Source: Hybos culiciformis (Eukaryota; Arthropoda; Insecta; Diptera; Hybotidae). Taken from it: a stretch of 64,000 nt of DNA. Positions 27,657 to 39,814 of this stretch are shown one piece after another. The DNA is taken from contig OZ023273.1 in NCBI GenBank assembly GCA_964007475.1, forward strand, positions 146,665,308 to 146,729,307, given 5' to 3'. The position numbers and the translations under genes are program-made. Positions within the stretch are counted from its first letter, which is position 1. The number at the start of each line of letters is the position of its first letter. A model generated the notes under the pieces. The model was not told where the DNA came from. It saw only the letters and a list, made by a program, of their open reading frames with translations, and ran no database searches.

Positions 27657-28273
27657 GTCCTAAAATTATATCGTTTTAAATGTTTGAAACTGTTGTATAC
27701 TCTTGGTAATTTTCTTTCAATATGTAAAATAGAATTCATTATATTTTTTTGAATATTCAATTTCACACTTGTATCTCGTATCTAAAGGTCTTATTCCACT
27801 GTCTGTGCAATGCACAGATATTTGCTCAAAAACGTCACAAACATTGCACAGATAGTGGAATCATCAAATTAGTTTGCTCTAAAATGTTTGCTCATTGTTG
27901 TCTGTACATTTTTGTACATACAAAAATATGTACATTGTACATACAGTGGAATCATTTTTAATCGTATCTGTACAAACAATTTGTTCAATTTTGAGCAGAG
28001 AAAAAGTCTGCTCATACAAAACAAACTGCAGAGCAAACTTTTTTATATGTTTTGATTTTTTTTCAATAAATTCATGATAATATTTATTTTATTTTTAAAT
28101 TTAACCCTTTTTTTTAGAACGGTCAGCTTTTTTTAGAGTAGGTTGGGTCTGGGCACTATACTGAATAAAAATGGGGTCCCGAACGGACATAATTTATACG
28201 AAAAAACGAGATTATTCCTACCATACAAATGAGTAATGTCACTTTCAGGAACGTTATAATTTATATATGAATA

Positions 28274-28456
28274 AAGTCGTTTTTTTTTGTATAAATAATA
28301 TCGCTTTTAAAGCGACATTATTTATCACATGATCTATGTCGTTTTTGTTTGTATAAATAATGTCGCTTCTAAACGACATTATTTCTACATGAAAAAAGTG
28401 GTTTTTTGATCGTATGAATAATGTCATTTTTAAAACGACATTATTTATCGTATGTG
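28274..28456. repeat. Three tandem palindromic units of about 62 bp
   Basis: Each unit has a GTCGTTTT-like lead, then AATAATGTCGCTT facing AACGACATTATT, then a short spacer. The three palindromic centres lie near 28307, 28370 and 28430. They sit inside the second inverted-repeat element. Confidence 0.7.
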
Positions 28457-28548
28457 AGTAAAAACGAATGTTGGCCGTGCAAAATGTAGGTGAACTGACA
28501 TAACCGCGAAATTTTTTTGTCATAACCGAGAAACTGGAATTTGTATGA

Positions 28549-28590
28549 GTTTCACGGTTATAACAAAAATTTTTGTTATAACCGTGAAAC
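28549..28590. repeat. Perfect 42-bp palindrome
   Basis: Bases 28549-28569, beginning GTTTCACGGTTATAAC, are the exact reverse complement of 28570-28590 with no spacer. A related half-site (CATAACCGAGAAAC) occurs just upstream at 28521-28534. Confidence 0.85.
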
Positions 28591-29173
28591 ACAAAAATTG
28601 GATTTTTATCATTCGCATTTTTTTGTAGAAAATAACAGGATCGAATCACCAGCAATATCTTGTTCACTCTCTATATATTTTTTCGTACTTGCTGTTTCTA
28701 AATCCATTGATTCAAGTTAATAATTTAAAAAAAAAAAATTCGTAATAATATAATTTTTAAAAATTATATATGAATTTATAAATTTTGATTTCCAATTGAA
28801 CAAACTTTTTTTTTCATTGTACATACTTTATGCGAGCAGACAATGGAATATATGAACAAACTCTATGTACAGACATTTGTTTGTGCATACATTATACAGA
28901 TAAAAATTTGTGCAATTGCACAGACAATGGAATACATTGAGCAAAGCAATTTGTACAGAGTCGAATTTGTTCATTTTTTGAGCAGATTTTTTTGAGCAGA
29001 TATCTGTGCATTGAACAGACAGTGGAATACAGCCTTAACATATCCATTATTATTTATTGCTAAATAACTAATTAATAGATACTTAATTATAATTTGAATT
29101 TTCTAAGAATTTCAAATCAAAATCGAATTGTCTTTATTTAAAATTTTATGAAAAATAAATTAATGAAATAAAA

Positions 29174-32100
29174 ATGTCACGAACTCCAGTTCGTAAAAAA
29201 ACAAGTTCAATTTATTCTGTGAGCACAATAAATATAGAATTTCCGGGTCAACCTTTCTGCAAAAACATAAACCGAGGTTATATTAATCCGACTATTAAAC
29301 CAAAAAATGAAATTCAGTTCACTAAATATCCAAAAAAAACAATATGCAGAAAAATTAATAACAAAATAATTTGTCAAGATATGTCAATGGTTCCCATACT
29401 TAAGACAGATAATGTTCAATATTGTAAAAAAATAAAAAAACCAGAAACTGAAAAATGCAAATATAAAAAAGAATTCCAAAAATTATTTTGTACTTCGAAG
29501 GAGAAATTCGAATGGAGCCCAAATACAACGGAACCAAATTCTTCTAAAAAAAATTCTATTAGAGACTCGATAACACCGATTTCAAGTTCAAATACAAAAG
29601 AATCTGTTTTAAGATTAAATGAAACTTCGCAAAATGTCTATGATGAGTACCATGAAATACCTTCTCAGAAAATCTTAAGCTCTGAAAAATTTGTTTGCAA
29701 GGGAAGTGCACATTTTTCTGAGACGAGAGTAAAATATGTTGGAAAATGCAATGATAAAGATTACATAAAACCGAAACCGCATATTAAACAATCGCAGTAT
29801 AAATTTACATTGACTGAAAACGCTAGACAGGTGAAGTGTTTGAAAAATCCTAACTATGTTGAAGAGATTTCAAAACCTAAGGAAGAATATGAAAAAATTA
29901 GGAAACAAGTAAAGTTGGCTGATAATGTTGATACTTCATCTTCTTCCTCCGTACGATCGCTTAGCATTTGTGAAGAAATTGATATGAGTAATCCGTTTGC
30001 ATTGGATTTTCATGGCATTGACTACAGAGAAACTTACGCTCGAGATGAGCAAGATATTCAGAATCTCAAAGAATATGACAGAATTAAAAGATACATGGAT
30101 CGGAAGACGCTAAAAAAGGATATTAATATAATTGTTCAAAACGAGGAATTTATGAATAAAACCAAAATCCCTGATTTATTTCAAATTGAATATGAGTATG
30201 ATTCTAAAGGTAATAAAATTCAGACAATGTTTGAAAAAGAACCTACAGAACCTTCAACAGATGGAAATATACAAGCAGAATTATTTCGAACGAAGAATAA
30301 ACCTGCTAATAGAGATCTATTAGAAAAGGAGGATTCGAGAAGACTGGACAGATATCGTTCAATGTGCCAACAAAGAAGAAAAATTGAAGCTGAAAAGATT
30401 AAGAAACAGCAAGCTGAAGCTAAAGAAGCTGAAACAAATAAAGCTACAATTCTAGCACAAAATCTGTTTAAAGAAGTAACGTTTCAAAATCCACCCAAAA
30501 AATTGGAAGTAAAACCTTCTCCACGAGCTCAACGGAAAACCATACCTCACACCATGGCCGAAGTATTTCTATTGCGTCATCAAATGAAAAAAAATAGTAT
30601 CGCATTACGTGATAAGGCGAAAATTCGACGAAAATTTTTTAACAGTAGGGGAGTTCCGTGTCACCCAAAAGAAGCTAAATTTCAATTAAGTGATATGTCA
30701 TTATCTCCTGATCCTCTTAGTGAGCAGTCTTCAGACGATGCAGATTATCATAAGATTGGTCCGTCTGGATCAAATTATCAATTGAGAGGGTTTCATTTTC
30801 GCCTTGGTGATGAAATACGAGGAAAACTAAGCAAAAAAGAACGAATGAAAGGTGGCAGAACTGGAAGAGGTTGCATAACAAGATCTGAATGGTTTGATAG
30901 TATGGCTGTGTCGGCGCCAGGAAAATCTAATGCAAAACAGTCTCAACCAGTTCAGATACCTAACCAACACCCAGATGATCCAAATTTGTCACTTTTTCCA
31001 AAATTAGCTATTAAAGCAGATTTCACTGTGCCCAGTGCTGTGCATGAATTTATTCGTAAACCATTTGGAGAACAATACAAGCGAGATCCTGTAAATCAAT
31101 TAAATTAATCAAATTACACGTTCAGTAAAATAAAAACATTAAATACATCTACTTACTATTTATTGTATGTAATTAGTTAAATACAAAAACCATAAAAAAA
31201 AAACAAATTAAGCGGCACTGCGTATATATAGTCCTCGGGTTGATTAATTAAATATAACCGATATACGATAAAAAATTACAAGACTTGATTTATCAAAATG
31301 AAATTATTTAAGTTTAACTTGAATCGGATAAAAATAATTTGCCTGATGGTCGGTCGTCTTAAGAATTATACATTATTTAGAAGTTTGTCGAACCCATTAA
31401 AATTATATCTCAGTATTAGACAACTTATTGCATTATTCGGGTTAAAATTTTTTCAAATCATTTTCTCACGATTTCTATCAAACGAATTTATTTCCAGCTC
31501 AGAAAAATTAAAATCAAACGTCCAAGAAAGACTGTTGTACAAAAGTTTAATTTAACTGGTTATTTGTATGGAGTGCAACAAATTCGTGATCATATATTAG
31601 ATCCTTCAAGAAATTCCATTAAAGCACTAACTGGTTTACCGGAATATATAAGATTGATTGAAAAACTACAAAATCATCAAAGAATAAAAAAACGACAACA
31701 ACGGCTTCGATATCTCGGCATTCCATATAATCCGAAGCGTCAACAGATAAAATTGCCATGTGAGTCTGTAGACAGCACCCAAACTTCCGATTGGATTCCT
31801 GAGTCAGAACATGAAATAAATGCCTCAAAAATGTTTTCGACAACAAAATTTAAATTGACGGGAAATATGCCTGCCCCAAAGTTCAGGGAACCAACATTGC
31901 GGAGACACCCGCGAAATCCAAGAGATTATGATGAACAAATTTCTGATCATGAGCTTAATAAGAAATTATCTGAAAGTGAGAAGCCATACCTTGCAGCTCC
32001 TGAAGATGATTATATCAAACAACCTAATTTGCAAGACGAAAGGAAAGATTATTTAAAAATGTTGGAAGGAAGATCTCATCACGAACATCTAGATAGTACT

Positions 32101-34889
32101 CAACATAAAGAAATACGAACGATATACATCCCAAAATATCCCAAAGTTAAGGAATATAAAGAAGACCCGATCCCAATTGCAGCCAAGGATGAAGATAGCG
32201 AGACAAAGAGTTTTAAGAAAGCAAAACCTTCGCGTATGTCTATACGTGATTTAGATTTCTCATTGCCACGTATAAAATTTATGGCAAAACTGGACAATGA
32301 AATTAAAGATATTGAGGAAGTCGCAAATAGATTATCTGAAGAAAATATTATGAGAACCAAAGAAACGTTCAATCAAATCGAAGAAATTCATAGCTTAAGT
32401 AAACCGCTAGAAGATTTCCCTGGGAGAGAAAAATTTTTAGAATTAATCAATGACATGAAAGAAGAAATAAAAAGACAAAAAGATAGAACTAAATCTACAA
32501 ATTTTGAACCTGATAATGACGAAGTTGATTCTGCAGGTAAGCAAACATAAGAAATAATATTGCAAAGATATAGATAAACGATAAAATCAATAATTTATGA
32601 GAAACGGAAATTTGTAAATCAAACAGTTGATTAGAAACAATTAAAAATTAAAATCATTTCGGAGGCCCATCAAGGCGGCGGCCAGAAGTGAAATCTTAAA
32701 TGTTTCTCTAGCCCATAAATTATATAATTTCTTACTTTATTTTTACGTATTTTTATTTAGAAGACGACAATGTTAGTGAACTTGAAAATGAGTTAGATAG
32801 TATAAAAACATGTTTATCATCCTTGGACAGTTCGATTTGTACAAACTTTACAAATGATTCCGGCTCCTTTATCAAAATAAACAAGAAAAAAGTGCCAATG
32901 GATAAAATAAGAAAATCTATTGTGCCTTTTGAAGAGTATAATAGAACTCGCGTTAGAGGAAAATTAATTGAACAAAAACTCGAAAATTCAGATCCATTTG
33001 AAACACTTCCTTTTGCTGGTCAAAGTTTAGAGCAGAAATTAAAAAATACCGATCGCTTTTTTACATTCACATCTAGACAAGGTAATAGTATGCGCACTCG
33101 TATGTTAATACCAACAGTTAATATTCGTGACAAAATGATTGGACCAATTGGAGGTCAATTAGCAAGACCTGAAGTTGCAACGGATCTTGATGAAATTTAC
33201 ACTAAGGAATTGAAAAATCGTCCACCAGTGAAAGTATTTAACAGAAATACATCAACTTCTATTGTGAAGGAAGCTTTGAGAAAAAAATACATTTGTTGGT
33301 GTATTGAAGAGAAAACTGTTGAATTGAAAGCTGCACAAGAAAAAGAAATTCTTTATTATGAGAGCGTGTTGAAAGTTAAACGTTTAATCGAAAGTCTTTT
33401 CCTATTTTGGGAACAAAAATATTATGAGGCAACAATGAGAGTTATGAGAAAAATAAAATCACATTACGATAAAAGTGACGCTATGAAAAAACAAATGGAG
33501 CAATTAAAGAAAGAACATCTTGGCCTAAATATGAACATAATATTTATAGAGGGCGATTGGACAAGAAGAATAATTCTACAAAATTTGCATTATTTAATTG
33601 CGAAAGTGAGCTGGCGAGAAGAGAATGACTGGATTCATAAGAAACCTGATGGAACTTTGGAAAACTATCGTGAGTCAATTGAAAAAAGACCCTACGTTAA
33701 TATTCGACCAAAAGTTAGAGATGCTGCATTAGATGTAAAATATTTTTACGAAAACGTATATTTAGAGAATTTGCATCCAATTTTAATTGTTTTTCCGACT
33801 GCTAATAAATTCAACAAAGGAATTGTATCATTAAAAAGTAAAACATTTGTTTGCTTATTAGAATTGCATTATACACTGTGGGTGATGTTGAATTTAGAGA
33901 AAACATTTAACCAATTTCAGGAATGGTCAACTGAATATTTGGAACAACAAAAGAAGTTTGTTCAAAATACTTGTTCAAAGCAATATTTTTTAGAGAACCG
34001 CGAAAAAAATTTGGAGGCAACAACAAAAAATTTTATTGATGGACCGTTGAAAGAATCCTTTTTATCACCTAGAACAAGAATTATTAAGGCAATATGTGAC
34101 GTAATTTATTATAACGTTATTCCAAAAGGAATTCAAGTTGATGAAAAAATCGATTGCAAAGATCAACTTTCAATTATTTGGAATTATTTTATGGATATGT
34201 TTGGTAACTTTCAAAATTTTCTTCAATTAAACATGAATCTTAATAACACTGTAAATACTTAGTATAATTTAATAACTAACTATTTTGATTTTTTTTTTTC
34301 AGCAAAACTAGATGAAATTCCTAAAGAAATAAAAGGACCAGCTGAAGCAAACTATCGTAAAAAATTTGTTTACAAATCACGTATATCGGAGCAAGCTGTT
34401 CAAATCGAGAAACGAATCCAAATTTCTATGCAAGAAGTTAAAAAAAATTTAAGACCACCATTTCAAAAACTTAAACGAATTGGAAAATTACCTATTAGCG
34501 TGGTAAGAAAAAAACCACCACCACCTCCAAAGGCACCAAAAGTGTTATCTGATAAAACAAGATTCTTTTATAATGCTTTCCATGAGGACTCAGCAGAAGA
34601 TTTAAAACTCGAAAACTATCAACAGAGCATAGAAATGTTAGATGACATTAAAGATGATAGAGTTCCATTTTATTTCGATCATTTTCTACGATTAAATCAA
34701 TACGAACCTAGTTATGCTTTTAAAACCGAAATTGAATCAAATGACGGACCAGAGGAAAATTTTTTGAAACTGAAAAAACTATTACCTGATGTTCATAAGA
34801 GATTAGAAGATTGGGAACAACGAATGAAAACTATCATGGAAGAGAATATTAAGAACAATCCACACATGTATGAAAATGTAAAAGTTTAG
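29174..34889 (+). CDS. Four-exon coiled-coil protein, 1661 aa in joined model; possible axonemal (CFAP100/CCDC38-like) C-terminus
   Basis: Proposed exons are 29174-31090, 31498-32536, 32761-34203 and 34303-34889. Donors are GTAAAT, GTAAGC and GTAACT; all acceptors are T-rich and end in AG. Phases 0, 1 and 1 match at each join and the total is 4986 nt, divisible by three. The ATG at 29174 opens the first long frame. The product is highly charged without signal or membrane segments. A Lys/Glu-rich helix lies near residues 386-432, a long helical region at 1185-1240 leads into IFIEGDWTRRIILQNLHYLI near 1246, and the last exon has KLDEIPKEIKGPAEANYRKK and KKPPPPPK. That C-terminal pattern (LxxIP, a charged helix, then basic-Pro) recalls CFAP100/CCDC38 axonemal proteins; this is recognition by eye and tentative. 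Alternative: two genes, the first ending at TAA 31106-31108 with its own AATAAA at 31129. But the second exon has no upstream Met in frame, so it needs an exon to its left. Confidence 0.7.
31091..31497 (+). other. Proposed intron 1 of the 1661-aa gene, or intergenic gap
   Basis: It starts GTAAAT and ends TTATTTCCAG. If the donor is not used, translation continues five codons to a stop at 31106-31108, followed by AATAAA at 31129-31134, which would give a 644-aa protein. The frame at 31298-31555 inside it has no protein-like features. Confidence 0.5.
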
Positions 34890-35006
34890 TTAGATTCAAA
34901 AAATGTGAACAAATGAATTTCATATTACATACATAATGTACATATATTTTACTTGCAAAAAGGTTTAAGTAGGTATTATTACGTATATTTTTATTAGACA
35001 TATTTA

Positions 35007-35012
35007 AATAAA
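35007..35012 (+). terminator. Polyadenylation signal AATAAA
   Basis: It lies about 120 nt after the stop codon at 34889 and is followed by a T-run, as expected for the 3' end of the coiled-coil gene. Confidence 0.55.
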
Positions 35013-38000
35013 TTTTTTTTTTTTTTTTTCTAAAAATTGTCGAGTAAATTTCGCCAGGCTGAGGATAGAAATTTTAAATACAGATTCGAAACTCATAGAA
35101 AAAAAATTTTCTAGATTGACTCAATACATTGTAATCAATAATTCTTGTATTTCTGACAGATATTTCGTTCTGTATATTTGCAAGCCTGTGTTTTTGCATA
35201 AACTTATTTTACATTTTATAAATTAAAATAAATTTAATAATATCTAACTAATAAGAATAAAAAACTTCCAATGTGTGTCATAAAAAAAAAACGCCAGAAA
35301 CTTAAATTTAGAAATGAGATATTATAAAAATAAACTAAAAAGCATAAAAAAAAAATTCTTTCAAATTTCTTGATACGATATGATATGAGCATCACAAAAG
35401 TATTTTGTATTTACTTAGATAAAAATAATGACACACAAAATTATGTCTACTTAAAAAATAATAATACAGAAAATATGCTACGAATCAGTTCAAAAGTTTC
35501 TTCTAATCCATTTAAGTATAACGACTTATAAACCTTTACAAATGGCTCAATTTCTAGGTATGTAGATTACAAAGGTACTAAAATAATATTAGAAAGTTAC
35601 AATTTTACAATTTTACAAAGAAAAAACATTCAAGGGAGGTCATTTCATTAATCGAAAATTGATCAAAATAGTTGCTACAATCTATTGAACTACTAGCAAA
35701 AGAATTATCGACATACACTTGTCTAAAAGCTGCACAGTGCATGCCTTAAACATAATTAAAAAATGTTTGCTGAAAACAAAATAAATATTTTTTCGACCAG
35801 CGCTGTCATAAATTACAGTAACTATCTCATATAGTCAATGTATCTAATTCTTGAAATGCAACAAAAATAAATCATAAGTTCCATTCAAAAGTTTTATTAA
35901 AATAGGTGTTCGCTTTTAGTTCTTTAAATATAGAATTTAAGACTATAAGTAAATTAGTGGAGAAGCACAAGACATCTAAAAATAAATTTAATAATAAATT
36001 ATTGAGAGTTTTTCTTCATACATATGAAAGTATATTTATTTGAGTACACACAAAAATAAAACTTTATTTACATTGCAATTATATTGTAGGTCAGTTAACC
36101 AGGAAATTAAAAAGATTTGGCAAAATTTATTTGTTTCTTACGAAAAATACAGAATTTATATATTTACTTATTTTTACAGAGATTTCTACATTTCACAAAA
36201 TAAGTAAGTTCTTAGCTTGAAATTGAATCTAAAACAAATGTTGGCTACAATAAATAAATATTTTCAAGTACTTAGTTGTAATGTAATAATCTCGGTAATA
36301 ATGAATGGGGATGAAAAAATTGCCTCCAACTTGTCGTTCTAATTTTGTAAATTTTCAGAAAGCAATTTTATCATGCTAATTTTAAGTTTATTTCTATAAG
36401 TTTATCATTCTTTTTTTGAATTTAATGTAAATTAAACTGTTATTTATACTTAGTTCAATTATGACGAAAGATATATAATGTTGATATTTTTATTTTTATT
36501 TTTATAATTCAACTTTTGCTTCTGTCAATTATAATAGACGTCGCCGATCAACAAAGATTCAAACCTTCTGATATAGATAATTAAGTTTACACTATACTTA
36601 TACATATGCGTATAAATTTTAAAAACAAAATTTATATTTAGCTCATTACGTAAATTTAATGTGTTATGTATTTAGTCAGAATTATCATGAATCATATACC
36701 TACATACTTAATGTAATTTAAAAAAAAAATAAAAATTGTTATCAGCTAAATAATTTCATTGATTGTGTTCAACTGAATACATATAAAATATTAACATAAA
36801 AAAAACATAAAATCATTTGATATTTATGTTAGTAACGAAGTAATTAAAATTGGACTGTATACTGAATTAATTCGTCTTAGTATAAAACTTGGGACTCATA
36901 AGAATAATTCACTTGAACTCTATTTATATTTATCATTAACCTCGTCATTAACAATTGTTGAGATGAATATTACACGGTTTAATTATTTATTTAAAACTGC
37001 TTGGAAATTTTTTTTTGACTGTTTTCTATATTACCTATCTTCATTTCTTTATCAGGTTTTTAATCTTTAATAAATTTTATGTTATCACAGATTCTATAGT
37101 CTATATTCTATATTCTCACTAGTTATAGGTACTTACTGTAGTTTTGATTTCTGCCTTAGAAAATTTCTATAGTACCCCATTTTAAGCTAATAGATACTTA
37201 ATTAAGTTCTTGTTAAACCTAGAAAATAAAAGCAGTTTAAAACATAAAAAAAGTCTGAAAAAATAACATATTGGCTAAGAAGCGATAAAATTCAACTTAA
37301 AAAATTGTTTATCATCGAGATATTTTTTTTTTTGTCATTAATATTGACGACATAATGAAGCTAAAATAACAAGTGAAAACACTAGAAATCACTGATAAAA
37401 GAAAATATAATTGGTGAATAGTCTTTTCTTGGGAAAACCAATTTATCGTGACAAATTAACTTCACACATATACTTAACTTGGGAATAATATCATTGAAAT
37501 TTTTGATTGTTTTTTTTTTTAATGAGAAAATTTATCATTTATAGTAATTATGAACTAAAAGATAATTAATTTTTAAAGTTTATATTTATATATTCTTTTT
37601 TGTAGACTTTTGTTCAAAATTAAAAAAAAAAAATATATATGCATTGTTGAAGAGTTTGATGTGTTTTTGAATATAAAATTTGAAATTACATAATTTTTTT
37701 CATTTTTAAATTTTTTTTTTTTTTTGAACAGTAATATCCCTCGTCATAAATTTTTGTGAAGTAAACATGATCGCTCTTAGTTCATTATTAACACAATATT
37801 GTCAGAGTTTTGCATATGACAGATTTTTTTTTTTTTTTTCAAAATTCAAATTATTCATTCAATCTACAACGCACAGAGCACACACAATGTAATTAGAATA
37901 TTTATATTTTGTGCAAACAGAAAAAATTGTAAATTTTCTTAAAATTCCTTTTATTATACTTTTAACTTCATTTTATATTTTCAAAAAAAAAAAATAGATA

Positions 38001-39534
38001 GATAAATAGGAAATTCGGAATGATATTAAACACCGTCACGGTAACTTGACTTACAATGTTACAATATACACGTGTTTTAAATTATCAGATATCAATTACA
38101 CACATATAAGATGTATATTTATGAAGTGAAAAAAAAATGTAGATACTATAAGTACTCAAAAAGTGTCAGGGTTTATTTTGATTTTTTTTTTTTTTTACCT
38201 TATTAAAAATAAATTTTTGAATTACAAAAAAAAAAAAAGAGAAATAAATGTAAATTTCATTTAAATAAAATATAACAACAAATCACGTTTTCAACTAATT
38301 AGACTTTGTTATAAGTTGTCATCATTAAGTGTGTTTTATAGGAGGTTTTATATAAATCATAATTAGGTATAAAAAAGACAAATTAATGATCTTAACTTCT
38401 ATACATCGAAAATACAAAATGTTTTTCTTCAAAAAAAAGATAAGTCGTTGAAGTATTTCTTACATTCGGTAGCAAAAGCTCTCAAAATTTAATTAAATAA
38501 AATCTTTTATGTGAAGAGAAAACAAAATCAAAAAAAATGTTATCTCGGTATAGTTATCCTCAGTATATTTAAACTGCAATCTAAAAGAACATAAAAATTC
38601 TTTTAACTACTTGGCAATAAATATTATCTCGAATCTTGGTATACTTAGTTATCCTCAGTATATAAAATGCAATCTAGAAAAACATAAAAACTATTTTAAG
38701 TACTTGCAATAAATATGGACACTACTTCTCTTAACTCGTAAGTACATATATAACTCGGTATATAAATAACTAACTATTAAATACTATTATCTATAATCGA
38801 GAATGATTCCTCATTAATTTATTTATATGTATATAGTGTGACATTAAAGAAAAGAAACATGGTTTTTGTTTCGAATAATAATTGAAAAACAAAAAAAATG
38901 TCAAACTGAATTAAATTTATATTCTGTCAAGAAAAATGTATGTAAGTATATTATAAATGTAAGTAGGTACAATAATTGAATTTTGTTATATTTTTTTTTT
39001 TTTATTTCTAGAAAAAAAAGATTATGATATAAGTTAATTTTAAAGAATGATGTACTTGATACTACTTACATAATACAGTTACCAGCATTATACAATGTTC
39101 CTAATTCCAATAGTATAGATATATATTAAAAGAGAGTAAATTCTTGTTAGATTGACATTATGGCACATCAGTAGATTAATTTTTTTTTTATTTTACTTTT
39201 ATGACATTTTTACTTTATTTTTATTTTAGTTTTGATTTTAAAAATACTTTCACGAACTACATAAGTTTATACTAATAAAACTTAGAAAGGAATACAAGTC
39301 CTTCTCAGTTAAAATTCTTGCATTTACATTAATAGGTACTTACTAAATTTTTTTTGTTGGACCGAGACTGAAATTTACATTTACGAATCACCTTTTCTAA
39401 TGGAGGACACTTCAATCAACATATCAAACTTTTTCTCAAGCCCAGATTTTGTAAAACTTTTTTCGCTTTTACTTTTTTTAAATTAATAATAGAAAATTCT
39501 TTATTAATAGCCAATTACTGATTTTCTTTCTTAT
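35013..39534. other. Intergenic or intronic, nothing recognised
   Basis: A+T-rich sequence without open frames of note. A diverged tandem duplication lies at 38540-38718 and is listed separately. Confidence 0.5.
38540..38718. repeat. Diverged tandem duplication, unit about 85-95 bp
   Basis: Both units run TATCTCG, then AGTTATCCTCAGTATAT, then TGCAATCTA, an A-rich part with AACATAAAAA, then TACTTG and CAATAAATAT. The units differ by substitutions and an insertion near the start of the second. Confidence 0.65.
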
Positions 39535-39549
39535 TAATTATAAAATCTA

Positions 39550-39814
39550 AAAAAAAAATAATAAAAAATAAAAAAAAAAAAAAAAATAATAAAAAAATCT
39601 TACAGAGTTTTTCTCACCCTTTTGCTCTATAAATTCTTTTATTTTTTTACATTGTAATGAATTTAAATTCTCCCCAGTAGGAAATATTAATATTGATTTA
39701 AGTTGTAAAGGCAAATCCTGTAGCTCTTAAGTAATAATAGATTGTAAAATATTAAATAAGCTAAAATGTAATCAAGGTGAATAAAGAAATTGAATTGAAA
39801 AAAAAAAAAAAAAA
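39550..39814 (+). mobile_element. Retroposed, 5'-truncated insertion with A-tail and 15-bp target duplication
   Basis: TAATTATAAAATCTA occurs exactly at 39535-39549 and at 39815-39829. The 265 bp between them end in AATAAAG, TTGAATTG and a run of A, the usual 3' end of insect LINE copies, and start with an A-rich stretch. No protein-coding part remains. The exact 15-bp duplication and the A-tail show target-primed insertion, and the intact duplication suggests a fairly recent event. The source family cannot be named. Confidence 0.75.

Larger units (their letters stand above)
27783..29038. mobile_element. Second long inverted-repeat element with nested palindromes
   Basis: The left end contains TATTCCACTGTCTG and ATGCACAGATAT (27792-27820) and the right end carries the inverse (about 29003-29030). 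Imperfect arms of about 230-260 bp carry scattered copies of GTGGAAT, TTTGCTC, TGTACA and GAGCAGA. No clear target duplication was found at the ends. The middle (28150-28620) has a different repeat character and may be a separate insertion. No transposase is visible; the 137-aa minus-strand open frame at 28254-28667 is translated palindromes. Confidence 0.65.

Noticed and set aside
27108..28667. Open frames such as the 87-aa Phe-rich repeat protein and the 137-aa minus-strand frame
   Set aside because: They are direct translations of the foldback repeats and palindromes.
31298..31555. 85-aa plus-strand frame between the two large frames
   Set aside because: It lies in the proposed intron, has Leu/Ile/Lys composition typical of chance frames, and overlaps the next exon in another frame.
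31619..32372. Minus-strand frames opposite the second exon
   Set aside because: Antisense shadows of the coding exon.
32650..32697. GC-rich patch (GGAGGCCCATCAAGGCGGCG) inside an intron
   Set aside because: No open frame in the right phase, no inverted repeat and no known motif. It may be chance or an old insertion remnant.
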